From: Mucidula mucida
Taxonomy: Eukaryota > Basidiomycota > Agaricomycetes > Agaricales > Physalacriaceae
Length of the DNA stretch: 18,713 nt
Direction of reading: 5' to 3'
Assembly: GCA_015501055.1 (NCBI GenBank)
Contig: JADNYV010000650.1
Location: forward strand, 1 to 18,713
The notes under the pieces are model-generated. The model was not told where the DNA came from and did no database searches. It saw nothing but the letters and a program-made list of their open reading frames with translations. The stretch's first letter is position 1. Each line of letters begins with the position of its first letter. A program made the translations under genes and the position numbers. Positions 1 to 9,412 of the stretch are shown piece by piece.

Positions 1-6
1 ACTTAC

Positions 7-799
7 CAGACAACATTAGGCGCAAACCCAACCAGGAACGGCTTGAGCTCACAAACCGCGCCCGTATCCTCAATGCGACTCTTCAGCCACGCCGCCGCGG
101 TCCTCGACCCTTCCGCGAAAGAATGACGCGATATGATGCCAGACTTGGGATCCTCCCGGTCAGGAATCGGATGTCGTTCTTGATCTGGTCAACAGAAATG
201 CTATTCACTACCGCTGCCACATCGGGATCGAACTGAAGCGTCGACAGTGTATCTCGGACGCGCGCGGTGGCGCCAGACGATACCGGGACGTATCGCACGG
301 GCTCTTTGGGCAACAACGTGGACTTCCAGAAGCGTGGAATGAGCGTGTCGACAGTGAGGGCTTTATCAGAGCTGAGGGAGAGTAAAGCGGCGTTGTCGGA
401 GTAGTAGAGTAGCTCGGATGTGCTTTGGGCGAGAAGCTCTTGACGGTTGTCGGACGCGACATCGTCGTGTGACAGGTTATCGAGGAAAGCCATAAAGTCT
501 GCCTTGTTCCATGGCTCCTGTGCTTCGAGCTGAGGATCTATAGCCTTCTTCTCCACCCAGACTAGCTGGTCGATGGCCCGCGAGGCGCCCATGACTGAGG
601 CAGACTGCACATCCTGGTGCGTTATCCAGTCGTCGATACATGATGAGTCCTTGGGAATGAACACGCTCTGGAATTTGTCGCCGTCTCTAAAGTTGCCATA
701 GAAGCTCGAGGATATGCAGGGCTCCGCATTGTCGAGCAGCTCGGCGTCGAAAGGTGTAAAGAGGAGGAGAGCGAGAGGGATAGCCGCCTTGGCCGACAT
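7..799 (-). CDS. Secreted M28-type metallo-aminopeptidase, N-terminal part, with a one-base frameshift; continues off the left edge
   Basis: The start at 799 gives a short hydrophobic leader (MSAKAAIPLALLLF), so a secreted protein is likely. A propeptide-like region of about 200 residues follows, then the segment VDQIKNDIRFLTG, which resembles the entry to the peptidase domain of fungal M28 leucyl-aminopeptidase-like proteins. After Gly215 the frame breaks at the C run 155-157. In the next frame the family pattern resumes at once with EDPKSGIISRHSF, then RTAAAWLKSRIEDTGAVCEL and GFAPNVV. One missing G in a GGG run would explain it, and no intron fits. The exon ends at 7 with a GTAAGT donor at 6-1. 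The zinc ligands of M28 enzymes would lie beyond the window, so activity cannot be judged. The family call rests on remembered resemblance. An in-frame extension upstream of 799 was rejected because it is basic and has no leader. Confidence 0.7.
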
Positions 800-951
800 G
801 ATGGTGGTATCCGGATAAGGCAACCCTGCAAGCGTGACGGTCCGCGTGCACCTGCCCAAGGTTTCTTCCGAACCACCATCTCCAGTGGTGTCGTTGGGCT
901 CTTCAATTGCAACGCGCCGCCTATCAGTGTCTGAATTCTTAACATCTTTAG

Positions 952-1985
952 GTGCGTATTTACGCCTTCGAAGACACGTTGCGCCACTTCGTAATCGACT
1001 TCCCGCCTCGAGACGCCTCGAAGATTGTCGTCGTCTTACGAAAGTGGCTCTTACTGGAGAAACTCCATTTCTTGCTAAACTTCCGTGGCACCAAATCACG
1101 GAGCTCTGTCTTGGTAATTATTGCCCTCGAAGGACCATGTATGCGTTTGATTGGACAGTGTCCAGCTATTGAAACCCTTACTATGCCTTTGAGGAATATG
1201 GAAGACGACGACGACGACGACGGACCGGCGTACACCGCGATAACCTGCTTGAGCATGAGCAAGCTCGTTGTCACGTCGGTCCCTGTTATCGACGCTCTCA
1301 CGCTTCCTCATCTACGAGAGGTCTTTCTACATCCTCAGCTTGGGACAACTCAGCACAATGCCCTGTATGCATTGAAACAACTGCTCATTCGTTCTAATCG
1401 CTTGAGCGCTCTCACTAGCCTCACGCTTATCACTGTCCCCCTTGCTGCTCCTGCTGAAAATAGCCTCCTTTCTATCCTTTCCCAGACACATAGTCTTGCC
1501 TACCTGGAGCTAAGGCTAGCTATACCCATAGAGGATTACACCACAGACATGGATGTCAGCAACAACAAACAAATAGTGGCGATCGTGAAATCTCTTGAGG
1601 TCGTGCCTACCCAATCTGTCACTTTCCTTCCTCTGCTTTCGTCTCTCAATATTCAGGTGTTCGACCACATTGACACAAAAAGTCTTCTGTATTTTGGGCC
1701 TGTTGGTAGCTCTGCCTCAACGCTCGAGACGCGATGGAAAGGGGACAATACTCTTGGCCTGGCAAGACTTACAAGATGCTTCCACGGTGTATGGAGTTGA
1801 ATGAAGCCATATTACGGGACAAAACTGAGATGTCGATGGTGGTGAATGCGTTCGATGACGGGGAAAGGCAGATATTGATACACTGATCAACGAGGAGATG
1901 GACCTTTCTATAAGGGTAACCTCGAATTTCAGCAAACACGCCAAGTTTGAAGGTTGTTATCCAGTTTTCGAAGTTCCCCCATGGT
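952..1985 (+). pseudogene. F-box/leucine-rich-repeat type protein, 5'-truncated and frameshifted
   Basis: This region resembles the C-terminal leucine-rich part of the large, lineage-expanded F-box-like family of mushroom fungi. Recognisable pieces are CMRLIGQCPAIETLTM, LPHLREVFL, ALTSLTLITVPL and LSQTHSLAYLELRLAIP. The main open frame is 952-1800 and has no good ATG; it opens with GTG. The family-like text changes frame repeatedly: around 1065-1075 it moves to the frame reading LAKLPWHQITELCLGNYCP, around 1130-1145 it returns, near 1785 it moves to the frame reading ELNEAILRDKTEMSMV, and near 1870 to the frame reading LINEEMDLSIRV, which ends at a TGA near 1985. No F-box is visible upstream, where the promoter of the divergent M28 gene lies. 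A run of GAC codons at about 1203-1220 encodes six Asp. I read this as a decayed copy. An assembly rich in base deletions is the alternative. Confidence 0.6.
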
Positions 1986-2753
1986 GAGTCAAGGTGAGTG
2001 ACATTTTTATGTGTGAAAGCATGTTTTTGACCACAGCAAGATTTCTGTGTCTTCAGTTGGGTCTTCGAAGCCATGCAACCCGTGGGATCTTTCTCATTCC
2101 ACTCTTCTAGTGTGTTGTAGTTCAATGCTGCTGTATCAACAATACTCCATACGCTTCATGATCAGTCGGTTTCATGCTGTATTCGTCACTGTCAGTTTCT
2201 GCTTGAAACCTAATGGAAATGAAGGAAACAATCACCATCTCTTTTTCTCTCTCACACAATCATCTCAAAAAAGTCCAAGCCTAACAGATGAGTCCTGGTG
2301 CTGTCAATATTAGTCCGCACGTAGAAAACATCAAGAATCGTTGCGGACACTCTGTGACTGTCCCCATTTTTCATTCAAAGCCGGCACTATCTTTCGGGGA
2401 CTTGCAAGACACTCACCCTCGTCTGGTCAAGCAGAGACTTTGGTTACAAGCGTGGCAAAGGAAGCTGATCGTGGATTCAACGTAAATGGCCTACTTGAGC
2501 CTTCCCTTGCTCATCTGCAACGAGTTCATCAGCGACGTTCTTTAGTGCGACTGTAAGTTGCTGTAGCTTCGTCCCACAAACGAGCGTGATGAATCATTGC
2601 TTTGCCCGCTACTGCATCCAAAACGGTGGCGCAGCTCTCCAACATTGTAGTCGCATAGCTTTGACAGAAGCTCGGCAGTCTGGGGGGTCGGACTCTGACT
2701 CACAATGTAATCTACTGTAAAGAGTGCGATTATACTACGTGCGAGAGAGGAGA
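1986..2753. other. Gap between F-box remnant and aspartic protease 3' end
   Basis: Only short open frames occur here and none shows recognisable protein similarity or coherent splicing. It should hold the 3' untranslated region of the minus-strand protease. I see no RNA gene, repeat array or transposon end. Confidence 0.4.
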
Positions 2754-4860
2754 TTACACCAATAAGCCACAAACGATAAAGAAAAGTAGACACAAAATGT
2801 CCCGGTTTAGTACCAAAGTCCCAAGAGCAGCGTCCGAAGAATCGCTATTTGAAGTGCCTGCTGCACCAGTAGCAGCGGCGCCTTTACTAGCAGTAGATGA
2901 CGAGGGCGTGGTGAAAGCGGTCGACACCGCCGTAGTCGTCTCAGCAGGAATGAATGACACGGTAGTCGCATCATCAGCCGCTGCCTCTGATGTGGGGGCG
3001 ACTTCAATCGTAGCTACCAGACAAGTCAGCCCGACCGATACATCGTCAATAGGAGTAAAGAGGCTTACACTCAAAGTTTCCGCCATTATCTTCCGCGTCC
3101 TCAATGGCATCTTGCAACTCTTCAGTCGCGTTTGCCGGAACGACAGACATGATGCCCACACGAGGCGGATCGACAGAAGGGTGCGTCAGGTTTCCGTAAT
3201 GGAAGACGACCAAGTTACTAGGAGGACAGTGAGCATGAAGCGCCACCACAACCTCAAGGCGACACGCACGATTTGAAAAACGGATCCCCAAGACTCCAAC
3301 GAAACAGTGTGCCACGGCTGGGCGGATCTGTAGAGACGAGATTATCAGCGACGCAGTTGGTCGCATCGCCCGAAGCCGCTGCCCCGATAAAATCACGGGG
3401 ATCAATAGGGAATTGCTAGAGGAAACCCATGAATACAGCAGAAGAAAAGGTATATAGCATTCGAAGCACCTTGCCACCGATCTGAAACGCAAGAGTATGA
3501 GGCGTTGTACAGGGGAATATTGCCTCGGAGTTGCTGTCTGACGGATTGAAGGTTGACGAGACAGATGAGAGAATCGTGTTGACCACATCAGATGGTCCGC
3601 GCAACAGCGAGTTGCCCTATTAGACATCAGATGGCATCGCCGTCGGGGAGGTAAGACGGCGTACGGTGTCTATGAGAGCTGATACTATACTGTTGTCGAC
3701 ACCGCCAGACACAGCTTGTGTCGAGTCGGCTAGTTTTTGGCCATTGAAAAAGACACCTTGAATCTCAATTTCCCAACGGCTAGAGGCAAAATGAGAACGA
3801 GAACAATGCAAGTCAGCTGTGAACTCACAAAGGATAAACCTAAAAAGGCTGAGTGAGTATGGAGTGTAAAATGCGTTCACATACCACCCACCTCATCTGA
3901 CGCAAAAGTAGGCGGCTTTAAACCACCATCCTTCGCTGGATAGAGCCGAACCGGAACCCATGTCAACGCCGATTCGTCAATCCCGTCGGGCAACTCTCCA
4001 ATAGTCAGCATCCCATCCTGACCACCAATATCAATCGTATCCCTCTGTAGCTCAATCGCAAACATCGGCTTCTCCAGCTCATTCGTCATCGCAATTCTCG
4101 TTAGCAGCGGCCCATACGCCTCCGTCGCCCGCACAAAGTCGTCCGTATCGTCAATCGGTCCAAACTTGTCCACGACAATAGCCTCCTGGACTTTACTCCC
4201 GCTAGGAAACCCAAGCCCGAATATGCCTGCAGCACCATACTTGACGGTGGGATTTGTCGTGGTCGTGACAGCGCCGAACGTCTGGTCCAGTATGGAGATG
4301 CCCGCGAGGGTGGCGGTTTCGAATGCGATGGGCCCAGAGGCCGAAGTGCCTGTCGTGGAATCGCCGTAGTTCATGGTGACGGTAGACCCTGTTCTGTTGA
4401 GCGTTGAGGTATCGTAGCGTGCTGCGGTAGCGGCTGCGCAGGTACCACCCCTACATGTGTCTGTTATCACCCAAAGGTCGCTTGAACCGGTGTCTAAGGA
4501 GGATGTCAGGAATATTCACGGTCATATACTGTACCACGAACCCAAGTGAACTGCTGTAGAGTCATCGCCGAGTCCTATGGGGACTGTGTATAGCCTAGAA
4601 GTCGGGTTAGTGTCATAATTGCCGCTGCGGTTCATATGAACGACATACAAGTCCGAGTTGTCGCCCAGGCCCACGTCTCCAGTAACATCTCCACGTCTAA
4701 CGCGACCAGTACCACGCTTGGTACGTACTATGGGAAGAGAAAAGCCGCCTCTTTTTACTTTTGTTGCGGATTTCGTGAGCTCGTGCCCCAGCGGTCTAGA
4801 TAGTGTTGGAGGTGATAGAATGGAGAGGATGAAGCAGAGGAGAACCGGCCAGGGTGACAT
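2754..4860 (-). CDS. Secreted, probably membrane-anchored aspartic protease (A1, pepsin family), nine exons, intact
   Basis: This is an acid endopeptidase of the A1 family. Exons on the minus strand are 4860-4649, 4594-4542, 4493-3892, 3839-3829, 3779-3665, 3616-3470, 3415-3270, 3217-3069 and 3013-2754. They join in frame to 564 residues with GT-AG introns of 48-55 nt. A hydrophobic leader (MSPWPVLLCFILSIL) is followed by a basic pro-region with dibasic sites (VKR, TKR, RVRR) that could be Kex2-type cleavage points. Catalytic motif one is DTGSSDLW (Asp89) and motif two is DTGNSLLRG (Asp330). Other family marks are GIFGLGFPSG, a DIGGQDGMLTIGELP strip and LTWVPVRLY. The tail from about residue 478 is rich in Thr, Ser and Ala and ends in a hydrophobic segment (DILCLLFFIVCGLLV), which suits a GPI signal or C-terminal anchor. 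Introns interrupt both catalytic motifs and exon 4 has only 11 nt. The full frame closure makes the model strong; GPI anchoring is inference. Confidence 0.92.
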
Positions 4861-5351
4861 TAAGTATAAGGGAGCGCCTGCGCAGAGGAAACAAATGAGA
4901 GGAAGGTGCCCAAGTCGACCTAAGCAAGATGGGAGAGGAGGACGTGAGAGACCAAAACGCGGCAACGCATTGTATTTTTGTATTCAGGTCGTAACAACAT
5001 GGTCGTACTTGGCAAATCAGATGTTATGTAAATAGACCGATCATCCTAAATTACCTACGGGCGCTTCGGATACATACACGAGCTCTCGTTCTGCTCTATG
5101 CGCAGTCTACAGACGTTCTTCTGGGATGCTGGTCCCTTTACTACGCTGCAAAAGATAGCTCTACCTCTGTAAACGAGCGACATCTCGCATCAATTTCGTT
5201 CTGAAGATGGACATCAGCAGCTGCGCTGATGCCGCGAGGTATGGGCCGTACTTTTGGGTACCCCCGACCAATGGAATGAAAAACAAGGAGCCAAGAAATT
5301 GAATGATTGATGGATCTGCAACTTGTACCAGTCAAGCATCGTGATATGCGT
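4861..5351. other. Gap between two minus-strand genes
   Basis: This should hold the promoter of the aspartic protease (start at 4860) and the 3' end of the Ser/Pro-rich gene (stop at 5352). Open frames crossing it are short and show no family resemblance. I see no repeats or RNA genes. Confidence 0.4.
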
Positions 5352-6252
5352 CTACAAGTGGGCATAACCATCACTCGATGAATCGTATAACGTAGAATCA
5401 TCGTAATCGCCGTCATACGAGTCTCCAAACTCTGAACCCGAGCTCAGAGTCGAGCCTGTCAAGCTAGAGCAATCAGAAATGTAACTATCACTGTCCGAGT
5501 CCGAGTCAAAGCCCGGATCGATGCCGTTTGGAACGAAGGGCTTGAAGAAAGGTCTGCCGACGGGAGTATGACTAGAAGAGTCAAATCTGGACCTCATGGC
5601 GCTCGGAGGAGAAAATCCTTCTCCAGGATTACGATATATCTGTATTCGCGGCGTATACGTCTGCGATGGGGCCATTGGAGGTCCAAAAATGGGAGGCGGA
5701 GGTGTCTGTGTGGGGGTAGCCTGGATGGAAGAAGCCTCGCTCACAGTACGAGACGATCGAATCGGAGAAGCCTCAGAAATAGGCTGTACAGACGGCGCGT
5801 GACTGAGAGTCATACTCGGAGGAGGAGGGGGTGGCAAGACAGGTGAAGATATGGGACTCTGCGCAGAATACCTCTTACGAGGGGTCGTCGATCGTCCCCG
5901 CTCGCGTGTACGATGCGTGGATGACGCATGGGAGCCTGCCAGATACATATTTGGCATCGTGTAGAACGACTCAGTGCGAGGTGGTCGTTGAGTGTCATAC
6001 TCCAGCGATGACAGAGAGCTCAAAGACGTCGTAGGCGAAGAGAAACTAACAGGGCTCCAACGCTCCCTCTCTAGCCTCTCCAAGTTGGCCTTGTTAAGCG
6101 CAGCTAGATTGGCCCTATTTCGCATTTGAATGGACGAAGCCGCCGAATTGGGCGCCGCGTATATGTGGGCTGTCCTATTATGAAGGATATCAGGAATATG
6201 GACAAGGTCAGAGCACAATCACTTACGGTTGTCTAGCAGAGTAGTACGACAT
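5352..6252 (-). CDS. Uncharacterised Ser/Pro-rich, probably disordered protein
   Basis: I do not recognise this gene. A short first exon (6252-6227) encodes MSYYSARQ and part of the next codon. A 52-nt intron (GTAAGT...AATAG, 6226-6175) joins it to exon 2 (6174-5352), giving 282 residues. The protein has a short charged, possibly helical part (NLAALNKANLERLERERW, about residues 30-47), then long Ser/Thr/Pro-rich stretches with polyproline (VLPPPPPPS) and Arg-Ser-type patches (THRTRERGRSTTPRKR). The C-terminus is acidic, with alternating Asp-Ser (DSDSDSDSYISD) and many Tyr, Asp and Ser. There is no leader or membrane segment. The long uninterrupted frame, the clean splice to a good ATG and the compositional zoning support a real gene. 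The mix suggests a scaffold or regulatory protein, but that is not a functional assignment. Without the intron the frame would start further down with an unsupported leader. Confidence 0.68.
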
Positions 6253-6857
6253 GATGGCCAGAGTCAAGTGTATCCGCACAGCACGGGAGACGAGCCCAGC
6301 TTCCTATACTCAATTGCACGTTGGCGTCACGTTGTAACCTGCATAGCCGGCTGTAAGGCGGACGAGCTGCATCACGATAACGTGTATTTAATCTGATCTG
6401 TGAGAAGACTGCCCAAATCCTTGATACGTAAGAATCGACGTCGAAAGAGGCAGTCGTGGTAATGAAAAGACGGTAAGAAGGTTGAAGTTGATCGTCACCT
6501 GACATTCTTTCCACGCACTGACCAAAACCGCCACGGATATACACTGAGGCTACTCCTTACTGCCGTGTCCTATAATATTTGATGGAACCCCAGAATAGCC
6601 TTGGACGAAGTCTGCGCAGTAAACAGAGTTGAAAACGAGTTCAATGCATTCATTCTGTGACTTGAGTACTTATTACGTGGACAAATGGAGGAAGAACTCC
6701 GAATCGTGGAGGATCATCGCGGTCGTGTGATGCGGTCATGCCCAGATCAGTCGGCCTTCCAAGGTTCTCTCTTTCTTTACGACCACGACCACGACGACCT
6801 TGCAACGACAACGATAGCTATCCCACATTCTTTTACAGCCGAGCTCAACGAGCATCC
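6253..6857. other. Divergent promoter region between the Ser/Pro-rich gene and the BTB gene
   Basis: The two flanking genes start at 6252 (minus) and 6858 (plus), so both promoters should lie here. A plus-strand frame runs into the BTB gene from 6738, but its first 40 codons are basic and unlike the family, so I treat it as leader sequence. No clear TATA box or repeat was seen. Confidence 0.4.
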
Positions 6858-7886
6858 ATGGTCGCCATTATACCCAGTCCATCCTTCTGGTTCGAAGACG
6901 GCAATATCGTTCTCATCGCTGAGAGCATCGCTTTCAAGGTGCATCGCGGCCAGCTGGCGCGTCAATCAGAGGTCTTTGAGGGCATGTTTGGTTTGCCCAT
7001 GACACCAGACGCGACTGAGACGTACGACGGATGCCCCAGCGTCTGTATGTACGGGGACACCGCGTCGGATTGGACCTTTTTTCTAACGGCGTTGTACGAC
7101 GGCCTGTGAGTGCTTCTCTGTGCCGCCTGCTTATTCTAATGCTCCGCAAGGTACTTTACCAATCCGCGCAAGAACGACTTCCCAATCGTCGCTGCGGTTG
7201 TCCGTCTCTCTACCAAGTACCTCGTCGACCCCCTTCGTATACGCAGTATTGCCCGCCTGGAGATTGACTACCCTCCGACGCTCGAAGCCTGGGACTACCG
7301 CGAACAAAGCGCCGTCGACGATGAAGGACTCTACTCTCCGCGACATATCTATGCTCATCCTATCCCAGTGATCCAGATTGCTATTGAGCTCGGCTTGAGC
7401 GGTGTGCTGCCCGCCGCTTTCTATGACCTCTCACGATATGGTCCCAGCAAAATCATTCGAGGCACTGGAGTCTCAGGAGAAAGATACAAGCTCCCAATAC
7501 CTCTTTTTGCGCGTATTCTTCGTGGACGGGAACTCGCCCAGGAGTTCATGGCGCATTTTATCCTCTCCAGTCGTAGTCCCGCCGACATGTGTCTCACACC
7601 TGCCCTCTGCAGCCGTGCATTCTACTTCATCTCGCTCAATCTCCTACGCGCCATTGGAGGTGTTGCTCCCGGCCGCGACGCTGATCCCCTTTACATGCTC
7701 TCCCAAGCGATCGAAATGCTAGAACGCGAGGATTTTGAGGTATCCCCGGGTGGAACGCCGGTTGGACTGAGCATGTGCTTGTACTGCAAGGTGGTGTTCA
7801 GTCAAGAGTGCATGAAGAAGCGCGAGGAGGCTTGGCAGTGCATGCCGGAATGGTTTGGACTCCGGGGAGATGACAGGCCCATTTGA
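6858..7886 (+). CDS. BTB/POZ domain protein, two exons
   Basis: This encodes a 327-residue BTB/POZ protein of the type expanded in mushroom fungi. Such domains mediate dimerisation and can act as adaptors for cullin-3 ubiquitin ligases, but the partner here is unknown. Exon 1 is 6858-7105 and exon 2 is 7151-7886, with a 45-nt intron (GTGAGT...GCAAG) joining DGL to YFTNPRKNDFPIV. The N-terminus has the BTB entry motif FWFEDGNIVLIAESIAFKVH, then RGQLARQSEVFEGMFGLP (about residues 8-45). The core continues through VAAVVRLSTKYLVDPLR, and the C-terminal half follows the usual length of these proteins, with AIELGLSGVLPAAFYDLSRY. There is no leader, so it should be cytosolic or nuclear. The ATG at 6858 was chosen because the BTB motif follows directly; an in-frame ATG at 6738 would add 40 unusual residues. 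Its reading frame is intact, unlike the neighbours on either side of this block. Confidence 0.85.
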
Positions 7887-8129
7887 TTGATATCCTACTA
7901 TCTTACACTCGCTTGTAATCCCACTCGTTATGCATGCATGGTCTTACACATTTGACCGCCCAAATACTTTGTGTCATTCAGTGATACTGACTCTCGGAGC
8001 GTACCAGGTCAGCAGTGGCTCGGATCCTCTCCGAGGATGAACAAATGTGCTTATCCTCTTGTTAGTATATACACAGCTAGCAGTAGATGTATTCTCAAAT
8101 GCGTCTTTTAATTCTCGGTGGCACCAGGC

Positions 8130-8868
8130 CTACTGGCAATCCTCATACGGGAAGCACTCGAGTTCATCGCGCTCTTTCTGCAACCAAACGCCGGTCGCCT
8201 TTTTCCGCCACATATACACTCATGGGCGCCTTTATCGCAGCCAACGATGAATCTTGGCCAAAAACTGCAATCCATCGCCGTCCGTAGCCAAGTGCAGAGC
8301 TAGTAAGGGAACGAGGACCGCACATGAACCGCGAGTCTGTTAGGTCCAGTCGGTTGCCTTTCCTTGATCTTCGCTATGTAGAACGAAACGAGATCTTCAA
8401 GGCTGGTCATGGGGGCATCGGGTGTAAACTGCACGCCCCACAGAGCGCTGTAAAAATGCTCTGCTCTGCTAGTACAGCGAATTCATAGAGCACAGTAAAC
8501 GTCCTCTGCGTAATCATGTAAGTTGCACGTACCGTGGAAGATTATCAGCAGAGGAGTCTCCGAGTCGCCACTCCCTTTATAGAGTTCGACGATGGTCTTC
8601 TCTACTTGGGGAAGCTCAGTGAGAACATGCATATTGTGAGAGGGATCCTCGATATCGTCTGCCGTCTCCGGAGGAACACCTGCACCAGACTGAACACCAA
8701 CGCGCTCAGAAGCGAGATGTTTGGATGCTCAAAGACAAAGTCGGGCCGAAGACCGCGGATAGTCTCGAGGGAGACACGCTTAGACTTGCGAAGCAAGTTT
8801 CGGATGGCTGTCGCTACCAAACTGAGACTTGGTTGAGCAAATGCCGCAGGCTGAGGCTGAATTCAACT
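8130..8868 (-). pseudogene. 3' remnant of an NRPS-like (adenylation-carrier-thioesterase type) enzyme
   Basis: Reading the minus strand, a carrier-domain end (ATAIRNLLR ... RPDFVFEHPNISLL, about 8830-8700) leads into a thioesterase-like segment. This reads ETPLLIIFHG, then, after a probable 60-nt intron (8528-8469), HFYSALWGVQFTPDAPM, TSLEDLVSFYIAKIKERQPTG and RLAG. Such order is known in basidiomycete single-module NRPS-like enzymes and in FAS/PKS-type thioesterases. The frame breaks near 8685-8697, again near 8330-8334 beside the expected nucleophile region (GSCAV), and again further on; the last similar piece is ELECFPYEDC, ending at a TAG at 8130. No adenylation domain is seen upstream: stops occur at once beyond 8868. 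The residue before the expected phosphopantetheine Ser looks like Pro rather than Asp. I read it as a truncated, decayed copy with no expected activity. The family call is by memory of the motif spacing. Confidence 0.55.
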
Positions 8869-9412
8869 CGCCTATCTCCGCGAAATATCATCATCGTCAC
8901 CAATTTGGCTGTTCATCGCCTTGTTGACTATGGCTCGAACAGACCCAGGCGGGGAAGATCCCAAAGGAGAAGAAGACTGGCAAGGGAAAGAGGCAGGAAC
9001 TTCAAGACAGGAAGTGAGACTCGGAGGGTATCGAGTAGTGAGATAACACAGCCACACAATTCACCATCATCATCCTTCGCGAGTCGGGTTCCCCTAGTCC
9101 AACAGTATTGCGTTCTGTCTCACCACCATCAGGATCAAGATGGAAGCCTTGTCTTCAAAAGGTAGACGTCATTTGTTTCACTCCTCATCCTTACTTACCC
9201 CGGAGCAGGGGCGACTGCCGATCTCTCCTTTTCCCGCCGTTTCCCTCCTTCTCGACTTCTGTTTACGATGAGATTAGGGAATGTTGGGCAAGGTCAAATT
9301 CCCCCCTCAAACTGAGGTGTGGCTCGTGCCATCTGCTCTACTACTTCAATGACTCGGTACCACTCACTGAAGGATAACGTCAACCGAAAAGTTCCCGATT
9401 ATCTTAGCACTC
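8869..9412. other. Region between NRPS-like remnant and nuclease-fold gene; may hold 5' exons of the latter
   Basis: Several short plus-strand frames look weakly coding, such as one from an ATG at 9140 (RLPISPFPAVSLLLDF) and one at about 9287-9350 (KFPPQTEVWLVPSALLL). I could not join them to the gene that follows with convincing splice sites. The stretch also has a basic Arg-rich frame near 8930-9000. No RNA gene or repeat was seen. Confidence 0.35.

Noticed and set aside
83..1099. Minus-strand frame extending the M28 gene upstream to 1099
   Set aside because: The added 100 residues are basic, show no family resemblance, overlap the F-box remnant and would bury the secretion leader that starts at 799.
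2797..3276. 159-codon plus-strand open frame opposite the aspartic protease tail
   Set aside because: It is the antisense shadow of repetitive Thr/Ser/Ala codons in exons 8-9 of the protease, whose spliced frame is well supported.
6685..7002. Plus-strand frame overlapping the BTB start
   Set aside because: It is in another frame from the BTB motif, and its product shows no family pattern.
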